In this document: positions 8,967 to 14,654 of the stretch, piece by piece
Position numbering within the stretch: position 1 is the first letter of the stretch
Layout: each line of letters begins with the position of its first letter
DNA from: Bacillota bacterium
Lineage (GTDB): Bacteria > Bacillota_I > Bacilli_A > RFN20 > CAG-826
Assembly: GCA_030831415.1 (NCBI GenBank)
Contig: JAURLC010000050.1
Location: 1-15,740, forward strand
Direction of reading: 5' to 3'
DNA: 15,740 nt
Notes under the pieces: generated by a model
The model's input: the letters and a program-made list of their open reading frames with translations, nothing else
What the model was told of the DNA's origin: nothing
Database searches by the model: none
Translations under genes and position numbers: made by a program

Positions 8967-10204
8967 TTGAGTGCCTTTAATTCTTCTTCTAAATCTTCAC
9001 TTTGGTCGATGTTGTTCAAAGAGGAAGATACCTTTTGAGAAGAAGGGGTAGAGGAGGTATTTTTCGTTTTTGAATAGTTTTTACCTTTGTTTTCTACTTT
9101 CACAAAGTAATCGAACGTATCAATCGCATGCTGAAGATTTTCTCTTCCTAGGGATGCCGCAATTTTAAGGGTTAATGATTTTGGTAAGGTGTTTTCTTGA
9201 GTTCGCAAAACATAATCAAACAGTGCATTGATGACAGGGTACGGTAGACGCATCGAAAAATGGAGTTCTTCAGCAAGTTTTAAATCCGGTGCAGAAGGGG
9301 TTGCACCATTTTGTTTCAATTGTAAAAATTCAAACGGGGATAATGTTTCCATTTGATTGATTTCTGCGGCACGATCGGAGGGAGAATCGATAATTTTCTT
9401 TTGTTTGCGTTGCCGAACAAAGGGTAGACGCTTTTCTAAAATTGCTAACCGTGTTAATTCTTCAAAATTGATCGTTCCTGCCATGAGGTTGCTAACTTTA
9501 GGTGCAAGCAAAAGTTCACTTAATGCTAGTTCGTCTAATCCGTATAAGGTCGCATAATCAATAAGGAGCGGTAATTGAGATTGAAACAATGCAGGATTCA
9601 CATCTAGTTTTTGTAAGTGATCTTGAAAACTCACCTCATCAAACGGTTTTCGTAAGGAGGATGTCGTTCTCCCCAACAAAGCCGAGGTGGTCGTTTGCGA
9701 AAAGGCATGATGATTTAAATCAGGATGAAACACTTCGCCAAAGGAGGCGGATACGTCTTCATAGTTTGCTTCCGAGGCAATAATGGAGTGAGCATCTTCA
9801 ATACGTTGCCGTTCTTTTTCGCCAATAGCCATCGTTAACATTCCAGAAAGCAACGGATCTTGGAAAAAATCTGCAAATGATTTGGGTGCATATACTTCAA
9901 AACGGTATGACCACACTTCTTGGAGTTTAAAACGAGACGTTTGAAGTAAGCCAACCGCCTCGAGTCGACTACGACCATGGTGGAGTTGGGTGAGGTTCAT
10001 GTCGGTACTTGATAACAATTGAGCAATGGAATGCACATCGCCAAAAGGTAAAAGGGGTTCTTGTCGTTTTAATGTTAAATAAAGCGCAAGAGCTTCTATG
10101 CCAATAAACGGTAAATATAGGATGGTTAAAAGACGATCATCCCCATCTGAAAGTAAGGATTGAATGCGAATTTCATAAAAATCATTGGAGGTAATTTGAG
10201 TCAT
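8963..10204 (-). CDS. dnaB: replication initiation / membrane attachment protein DnaB (DnaB-DnaD family)
   Basis: This 413-aa protein matches the Bacillota DnaB helicase co-loader, which is unrelated to the E. coli DnaB helicase. The N-terminal winged-helix region is DRLLTILYLPFIGIEALALY. The DDBH2 domain at about 310-375 contains LPYPVINALFDYVL and the helix NLQHAIDTFDYF. A short low-complexity tail is Ser/Thr/Lys-rich and then acidic (about 376-413). In Bacillus, DnaB acts with DnaD and DnaI at oriC and in restart. It is somewhat shorter than B. subtilis DnaB (472 aa), mostly between domains. No transmembrane segment is evident. The ATG is the first possible start, since an in-frame TAA lies 12 nt upstream, yet no Shine-Dalgarno is present. 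Some Bacillota have nrdR just upstream of dnaB; here it is missing and speD is divergent instead. Confidence 0.88.
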   Translation of the reverse strand: MTQITSNDFYEIRIQSLLSDGDDRLLTILYLPFIGIEALALYLTLKRQEPLLPFGDVHSIAQLLSSTDMNLTQLHHGRSRLEAVGLLQTSRFKLQEVWSYRFEVYAPKSFADFFQDPLLSGMLTMAIGEKERQRIEDAHSIIASEANYEDVSASFGEVFHPDLNHHAFSQTTTSALLGRTTSSLRKPFDEVSFQDHLQKLDVNPALFQSQLPLLIDYATLYGLDELALSELLLAPKVSNLMAGTINFEELTRLAILEKRLPFVRQRKQKKIIDSPSDRAAEINQMETLSPFEFLQLKQNGATPSAPDLKLAEELHFSMRLPYPVINALFDYVLRTQENTLPKSLTLKIAASLGRENLQHAIDTFDYFVKVENKGKNYSKTKNTSSTPSSQKVSSSLNNIDQSEDLEEELKALK

Positions 10205-10212
10205 ATAAGTTA

Positions 10213-10218
10213 ATTATA
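10213..10218 (-). promoter_or_regulatory. possible dnaB-dnaI promoter (-10 TATAAT)
   Basis: On the minus strand a perfect TATAAT lies 8 nt upstream of the dnaB ATG. The nearest -35-like hexamer is TTAACA (10239-10244), but the 20-bp spacer is too long. Transcription from this -10 would begin within a couple of bases of the ATG, giving a leaderless message. That would fit the missing Shine-Dalgarno. The region is very AT-rich, so a chance match is possible. Confidence 0.3.
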
Positions 10219-10270
10219 AAGCATATCATAATTTTATCTGTTAAGACTACATAATCTCTAGCGGTTTTCA

Positions 10271-10299
10271 TTGAAATCATCATGTCGATTTGATACGAT
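10271..10299 (+). promoter_or_regulatory. sigma-A type promoter of the speD-pfkA-pyk-glk operon
   Basis: TTGAAA (10271-10276) and TACGAT (10294-10299) are separated by 17 bp, and the -10 is extended by TG at 10291-10292. This is a good match to a housekeeping promoter. The predicted start is near 10306, leaving about 9 nt before the speD ATG with no Shine-Dalgarno. All genes to 14414 follow on the same strand with gaps of 10 bp or less, so this is the likely promoter for the whole run. Confidence 0.6.
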
Positions 10300-10309
10300 T
10301 AATTCGATT
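10286..10309 (+). repeat. three phased CGATT repeats over the speD promoter
   Basis: CGATT occurs at 10286-10290, 10296-10300 and 10305-10309, spaced 10 and 9 bp (about one helical turn). The repeats run from the spacer through the -10 element to the predicted transcription start. They could form an operator for a regulator on one face of the DNA. The motif is short and the background AT-rich, so chance is a serious alternative. Confidence 0.25.
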
Positions 10310-10314
10310 AAATT

Positions 10315-11133
10315 ATGACACATTACATGTTAGATGGTTATGGTGTCCACGCTTCCTTGCCCTTGGGTCAAGCCGACTTTGTCAATGAAACGTTGAACCG
10401 TATTTTACTCGAATTACATTTAACTCCTATCTCACCTGCTTTTTTATTACCGTATGATTATGGCCTTGTTCCCGTCGATGATGGACTGTCTAGTTTTATC
10501 TTTCTTCAAGGGGGTCATGTAACCATTCATACCTTCCCATTACGTGGGGTTTATTTTGTTGATATTTTTAGTCAAGCAAATCTTGAGGAAGCCAACGTTA
10601 CCCACGTATTTAATACCTTTTTACCGTTTAATCCTGTCATCTCTCGTTCTTTTTCTGTCCAACGGGACAAACCCGTTCATTCTGAACAATTCAATTCATC
10701 GGAAGTGTTTGGTCCTCACGTCCTTGCGCGCTTTAATCCGCAACGAAACGTAAGTTTAGAGGAGGCTAATCGCTTTTTGGAAGGCTTAATTGCTGATATA
10801 GGCATGACCCCCATTACCCGCAGTTTTTCCTTGCTTGATCGTTATCAAAATCCAACATTTTTATCGAGCATCGTGATGATTGCAGAATCTCATCTCTCAA
10901 TTCATCAAAACTTACAAACGCATGAAGTTTGGTTCGATATTTTTTCGTGTAAGATGTTTGATTATGCCTCAGTGAGTTCATTATTAGAACATGCTTTTGG
11001 CAAAGTGGATTATTTTTCTACCATTCCTCGTGGTCAAAAACACGATGAACGTTCCACCCATTTAACCAATTCGAAAAAACTCGATATCAAAACGAAAGAA
11101 GCATTAAATCAATGGAAAAACAATCTCAAATGA
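10315..11133 (+). CDS. speD: tandem-duplicated SpeD-type pyruvoyl-dependent decarboxylase (AdoMet decarboxylase family)
   Basis: This 272-aa protein is about twice the length of the class 1b SpeD of Bacillus and Thermotoga (about 125-130 aa) because it contains two homologous halves. The C-terminal half (about 128-235) has AESHLSIH, where S192 would become the pyruvoyl group after cleavage at E191-S192. H197 and C212 lie +5 and +20 from the serine, exactly the spacing of S63/H68/C83 in Thermotoga AdoMetDC. The N-terminal half (about 8-110) aligns through LTPISPAF with MTPITRSF and through GGHVTIHT. There, serine is replaced by G67 and cysteine by Q87, while H72 is kept. So one active centre is expected. 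AdoMetDC makes decarboxylated AdoMet for spermidine synthesis. The usual TWPE after the histidine reads QNLQT, so ornithine or arginine decarboxylation is a possible alternative. No spermidine synthase is in the window. An in-frame TAA lies just upstream of the ATG, and there is no Shine-Dalgarno. The end overlaps pfkA by 4 bp. Confidence 0.85.
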   Translation: MTHYMLDGYGVHASLPLGQADFVNETLNRILLELHLTPISPAFLLPYDYGLVPVDDGLSSFIFLQGGHVTIHTFPLRGVYFVDIFSQANLEEANVTHVFNTFLPFNPVISRSFSVQRDKPVHSEQFNSSEVFGPHVLARFNPQRNVSLEEANRFLEGLIADIGMTPITRSFSLLDRYQNPTFLSSIVMIAESHLSIHQNLQTHEVWFDIFSCKMFDYASVSSLLEHAFGKVDYFSTIPRGQKHDERSTHLTNSKKLDIKTKEALNQWKNNLK

Positions 11134-12095
11134 AACGATCACTCGGTATTGGTGTGTTAACATCAGGTGGTGATTCACCTGGAATGAACGCAGCAATTCG
11201 AGCAGTCATTCGAAGTGGTCTCCGTGATGGTCATTCTATGTATGCCATTTATAATGGTTATCGTGGTTTAGTGCAAGGACAAATTGAAAAAGTGGATCGT
11301 TCCTTCGTCTCACAAACTATTAATCGCGGTGGCACGATATTACGTTCCGCTCGACTTCCTGAATTTGTCAAAGAAAGTGTCCAATTAAATGCAATTGAAA
11401 CGTTAAAACGATTTCATATTGATGCGTTAGTCGTCATTGGCGGAGATGGAACGTATCGAGGTGCTAAAGATTTATCTTCACGTGGGATCAACTGTATCGG
11501 TTTGCCCGGAACGATTGATAACGATATAGCCTCAACTGATTACACGATTGGTTTTGACACCACATTAAATACGATTGTTCAAGCAGTCGATAAACTTCGA
11601 GATACAACCTTCTCTCATCAACGTTGCTCCATTATTGAAGTCATGGGCAATCGTTCAGGTGATCTTGCGGTTCATGCAGGGTTGGCTTGCGGTGCAGAAC
11701 TCGTTATTTCTAGTGAACATCTGCTTCCGATGGATGACGTCATTGCACGTTTATCCTTTCAAAAAGAGTCATCGAAAAATCATGCGATGATGATTGTCTC
11801 AGAAAAATTATTTGATTTAGATGAACTTGCTACCTTAATCGCCACCAAAACCGGTTTTGAAGTTCGTACCGAAGTGTTAGGTCGCATTCAACGCGGTGGT
11901 TCTCCTTCTGCTTTCGATCGCATTTTAGCAACGCGAATGGGTGATTATGCGATTGCGTGTTTAAACCAAGGAAAATCAAGTCGTTGTATCGGCGTTCGTG
12001 GCAATACACTTATTGACTTAGATATTGATGAAGCGTTAACGTTATCCCGTCGTCCTGCCGACCATATTGTTGGTGTGATCGACCGCGTGAAATGA
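11130..12095 (+). CDS. pfkA: ATP-dependent 6-phosphofructokinase
   Basis: Converts fructose-6-phosphate to fructose-1,6-bisphosphate, the committed step of glycolysis, as a cytosolic tetramer. With the start at 11130 the protein is 321 aa, the usual bacterial PFK length. Visible motifs are GVLTSGGDSPGMNA (ATP loop), GGDGTYRGA (104-112), PGTIDNDI with catalytic D130, SHQR with R165 (R162 in the classic numbering), and VLGRIQRGGSPSAFDR. The substrate-binding MGR triplet reads M172-G173-N174, so its arginine is replaced. An in-frame ATG at 11112 would add six residues and overlap speD by 22 bp. I prefer 11130 because it forms an ATGA overlap with the speD stop and because family members begin close to MKRIGVLTSGG. 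There is no strong Shine-Dalgarno, so translation is probably coupled to speD. Confidence 0.95.
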   Translation: MKRSLGIGVLTSGGDSPGMNAAIRAVIRSGLRDGHSMYAIYNGYRGLVQGQIEKVDRSFVSQTINRGGTILRSARLPEFVKESVQLNAIETLKRFHIDALVVIGGDGTYRGAKDLSSRGINCIGLPGTIDNDIASTDYTIGFDTTLNTIVQAVDKLRDTTFSHQRCSIIEVMGNRSGDLAVHAGLACGAELVISSEHLLPMDDVIARLSFQKESSKNHAMMIVSEKLFDLDELATLIATKTGFEVRTEVLGRIQRGGSPSAFDRILATRMGDYAIACLNQGKSSRCIGVRGNTLIDLDIDEALTLSRRPADHIVGVIDRVK

Positions 12096-12105
12096 GGAAA
12101 AAAAC

Positions 12106-13563
12106 ATGCAATTTAGATTAGATAAAAAAACAAAGATTGTTGCCACGATTGGACCGGCATCGGATAAATACGAAACCTTTTTGAAGTTAATTGAAGCAGG
12201 CATGAATGTCATGCGGGTGAATTTTTCGCACGGAGATTATCCTTCTCATCTTGCGAAAATTGAGTTAGCGCGTCGGGTGGAAAAAGAATATGGTATACAC
12301 ATTCCTGTAATTTTAGATTCCCGTGGGCCTGAAATTCGCGTTGGCCAATTTGAAGAAGGGTTTGCACTTATTGAGCAAGACCATCAAGTTGAAGTGTTTA
12401 TGACACCCATTGTTGGAAATGCATCTCAATTTTCGGTGTCCTATCCTGGTTTATATGATGATGTTAAAATTGGCGACTTTTTAAAAATTGACGATGGTAA
12501 TCTCGCCTTAAAAATTATCGAAAAAAATACAAACAAAAAAACCTTAATTTGTAAGGCAATGAACACGCATACCATCAAAAACCGAAAAGGACTCAACGCG
12601 CCTTTTGCACGTTTATCCATGCCGTTTATTTCCGAACAAGATGAAGCTGATTTAAAATTTGGCTGTGAGCATCAAGTTGATTATGTTGCAGCTAGCTTTA
12701 CGCGTCGTCGTCAAGATGTCCTCGATATTAAAGCAATCTTAGAAAAATACGGTCGTCCAAACATCCAAGTGATAGCAAAAATTGAAAATCCCGAAGGTGT
12801 CTCGAACCTTGAAGAAATTTTAGAAGTCGCCGATGGCATTATGGTCGCCCGTGGTGACCTAGGTGTGGAAATTGCTGCCGAACAAGTTCCCATTATTCAA
12901 AAACGTATTGTGACCATGTGTCGCAAGGTAGGAAAACCGGTCATCACCGCGACACAAATGCTCGATAGCATGGTGAGTATGCCTCGTCCAACACGCGCTG
13001 AAGTAAGTGATGTCGCCAACGCAATTTTAGAATCTTCCGATGCGGTCATGCTCTCTGCAGAATCCGCGTCTGGTAAATACCCTATCGAAGCCATTTCCAT
13101 GCAAGCTAATATCGCTTCAACGATGGAAAAAGAGCTAAATTATGTACAATTTTCATCTCAAGCATTTGAGAACTCACGAAAAGTCAATTCGGATGCGATT
13201 GCCAATTCTGTTGCGAATACAGCCTTTTTAATTAATGCGGATGCAATTGTGACCTTTACAGAAACAGGGGGTGCCGCGCGACGCATTGCGAAAGCACGTC
13301 CTTATTGTCCTATTATTGCCATTAGTGATCGAAAAGAAACCGTAAAATCGTTAGGTCTTATTTGGGGTGTTTATAGTTATCATGCCACATCGTTACCTCA
13401 ATTTATTGAGGAAATGGAAGCATTTGCTATTTTAAAAGCTCGTCAATTAGGATTAAAACCAGGTGCACATATTATTTTAGCAGGAGGGGTTCCTACTGGG
13501 GTTGGTTCCACTAATTTTATGAAAATCCTCACTCTAAAAGAACTTAATCAAGCCTCATTATGA
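12106..13563 (+). CDS. pyk: pyruvate kinase
   Basis: Makes pyruvate and ATP from phosphoenolpyruvate and ADP. The 485-aa protein has the (beta/alpha)8 barrel with KIVATIGPAS and MRVNFSHG (R37, N39, S41, H42). A B domain follows, then VIAKIENPEG with catalytic K225, MVARGDLGVE with metal ligand D251, TATQMLDSM (281-289) and RAEVSDVANAI. The C-terminal regulatory domain ends with GGVPTGVGSTNF. The common LSGETA box reads LSAESA. It lacks the extra PEP-utiliser-like C-terminal domain of B. subtilis Pyk (585 aa), so it is the plain single-unit form. The Shine-Dalgarno GAGGA (12094-12098) overlaps the pfkA stop, and the genes are 10 bp apart. The pfkA-pyk pair is conserved in Bacillota. Confidence 0.97.
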   Translation: MQFRLDKKTKIVATIGPASDKYETFLKLIEAGMNVMRVNFSHGDYPSHLAKIELARRVEKEYGIHIPVILDSRGPEIRVGQFEEGFALIEQDHQVEVFMTPIVGNASQFSVSYPGLYDDVKIGDFLKIDDGNLALKIIEKNTNKKTLICKAMNTHTIKNRKGLNAPFARLSMPFISEQDEADLKFGCEHQVDYVAASFTRRRQDVLDIKAILEKYGRPNIQVIAKIENPEGVSNLEEILEVADGIMVARGDLGVEIAAEQVPIIQKRIVTMCRKVGKPVITATQMLDSMVSMPRPTRAEVSDVANAILESSDAVMLSAESASGKYPIEAISMQANIASTMEKELNYVQFSSQAFENSRKVNSDAIANSVANTAFLINADAIVTFTETGGAARRIAKARPYCPIIAISDRKETVKSLGLIWGVYSYHATSLPQFIEEMEAFAILKARQLGLKPGAHIILAGGVPTGVGSTNFMKILTLKELNQASL

Positions 13564-14414
13564 GCTACATTATTGCCCTCGATATTGGTGGTACAAACTG
13601 CCGCGTTGCACTCGTCAATGCTTCGTATCAAATTGAGGCAATCCATGTCGTCGATACGATTGTCGGAGATAAAGAAGCATTTCTTGAACAAGTTGCCCAA
13701 GCAATTTTACGGTTTGAGCACCATTTTCCAATTGTCCTTGCTTTATCGATGGGTGTCCCTGGGCGTGTCGATTCCAAAGAAGAGATTGCCATTTTACCGA
13801 ATATTAAAATTACAGACGTTCCTTTAAAAGCATATTTAACCAAACGTTTTAATAAACCCGTTTTTATTCGTAATGATGCGGTCATGGCAGCCTTAGCAGA
13901 AGCGAACTTAGGCTATGGAAAATCCTTTTCATCGACATATTTTATGACGATCTCAACGGGAATTGGCGGAGCGTTTGTACGCGATCATCAACTCGCGTTT
14001 AGTTCTGAAGAAATCGGTCACATGATGATTCCTTATAAACATAACTGGATGGAACTTGAACAACGTGGGAGTGGAACGGGGATTGTTAAATTAGCAGCGG
14101 AGCATGGCCTTTCGATTGATTCGAGTAAATCGTTTTGGCAACTTGTAGCCCAGCAAAGACCTGAAACCAAACCAGTTTACAACGCTTGGTTATCAATTAT
14201 GAAACAAACCTTAACATTCATTGACCGATACTTTCAACCCGATGTCTATGTTTTTTCTGGAGGTGTAGTCCGTAACGAAGCCTACTTCTTCCAGGATTTT
14301 AAAGCCTTATTTCCGCACCGCCGTCTTGAACTTGCTCAACTTGGTCAAGATGCTGGAATTCTTGGAGCAGCTTACCTTGGTTTTTCGTTGACTCTCTCAC
14401 CACAAGCTTTATAA
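13560..14414 (+). CDS. glk: ROK-family glucokinase without the zinc-cysteine motif
   Basis: This 284-aa ROK kinase has phosphate loop ALDIGGTNCRV (D8, G10-G11-T12), GVPGRVD, catalytic D106 in RNDAVMAALAE, a second phosphate loop STGIGGA, and the sugar-binding E151-x-G-H154. ROK glucokinases normally continue after GH with a CxCGxxGCxE zinc loop. Here the stretch is HNWMELEQRGSGTG, with no cysteine, and the protein is shorter than usual (about 300-320). The glucose call rests on family and operon context: it follows pfkA and pyk and overlaps pyk by 4 bp (ATGA). Other sugars such as N-acetylmannosamine, allose or fructose remain possible. The DNA-binding domain of ROK repressors is absent. There is no clear Shine-Dalgarno, so coupling to pyk is likely. 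Confidence 0.85.
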   Translation: MSYIIALDIGGTNCRVALVNASYQIEAIHVVDTIVGDKEAFLEQVAQAILRFEHHFPIVLALSMGVPGRVDSKEEIAILPNIKITDVPLKAYLTKRFNKPVFIRNDAVMAALAEANLGYGKSFSSTYFMTISTGIGGAFVRDHQLAFSSEEIGHMMIPYKHNWMELEQRGSGTGIVKLAAEHGLSIDSSKSFWQLVAQQRPETKPVYNAWLSIMKQTLTFIDRYFQPDVYVFSGGVVRNEAYFFQDFKALFPHRRLELAQLGQDAGILGAAYLGFSLTLSPQAL

Positions 14415-14415
14415 T

Positions 14416-14640
14416 AATAGTGCTTAGATGAAGCCATGATGAAGGCTACATCCTTCTAGAAAGAAAGAGTCGTCGTGATGCAAACTCTTTTATGGAATGT
14501 CTCTTCATTACCCCTTCGGAGCTATTGAAAACCAATTCAATCGTCCCCTTGCGTTAAAAGGGTTAAGCGATGATTCCTATCATCGAAATTAAGGTGGTAC
14601 CACGCACACCCGCGTCCTTATCGAGGGTGTTTTTTTATTT
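14416..14640 (+). promoter_or_regulatory. T-box riboswitch (tRNA-Thr) leader of thrS
   Basis: This leader lies between glk and thrS. The hallmark T-box sequence AAGGTGGTACCACG is at 14591-14604; the UGGU bulge would pair with an ACCA tRNA end. Stem I can close by pairing AATAG-(T)-GCT (14416-14424) with AGCTATT (14520-14526). It holds an AAGAGT/ACTCTT hairpin (14465-14488). The likely specifier codon is ACC (14510-14512), just before CCTTCGGAGC, where T-box specifiers usually sit, and ACC codes for threonine. A stem III candidate is CGATGA/TCATCG (14568-14585). In this class, uncharged tRNA stabilises the antiterminator and lets transcription run into the synthetase gene. No separate promoter was found in the leader, so it may be read from the upstream operon or from a promoter inside glk. 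Confidence 0.93.
14606..14636 (+). terminator. intrinsic terminator of the thrS T-box
   Basis: ACACCC (14606-14611) pairs with GGGTGT (14625-14630), with a 13-nt loop and a run of seven T (14630-14636). The 5' arm begins directly after the T-box sequence, so it competes with antiterminator pairing, as expected for this class. It would also end transcripts from the glk operon when tRNA-Thr is charged. Confidence 0.85.
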
Positions 14641-14654
14641 AAAAGGAGAAAAAA

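Noticed and set aside
9357..9557. Open frame on the plus strand inside dnaB (66 codons)
   Set aside because: It is fully antisense to a well-supported gene, has no SD and no recognisable motif.
8061..10204. dnaB-dnaI block as a mobile or foreign insert
   Set aside because: No terminal repeats, integrase or target duplication are visible. Base composition resembles the flanks, and the genes belong to the same ancestral neighbourhood.
11112..11129. Upstream ATG at 11112 as the pfkA start
   Set aside because: It adds six residues not typical of PFK and has no strong SD. The ATG at 11130 forms an ATGA overlap with the speD stop and gives normal family length.
13628..13885. Minus-strand open frame inside glk (85 codons)
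   Set aside because: The composition follows the sense gene's codons. There is no start signal and no family similarity visible.
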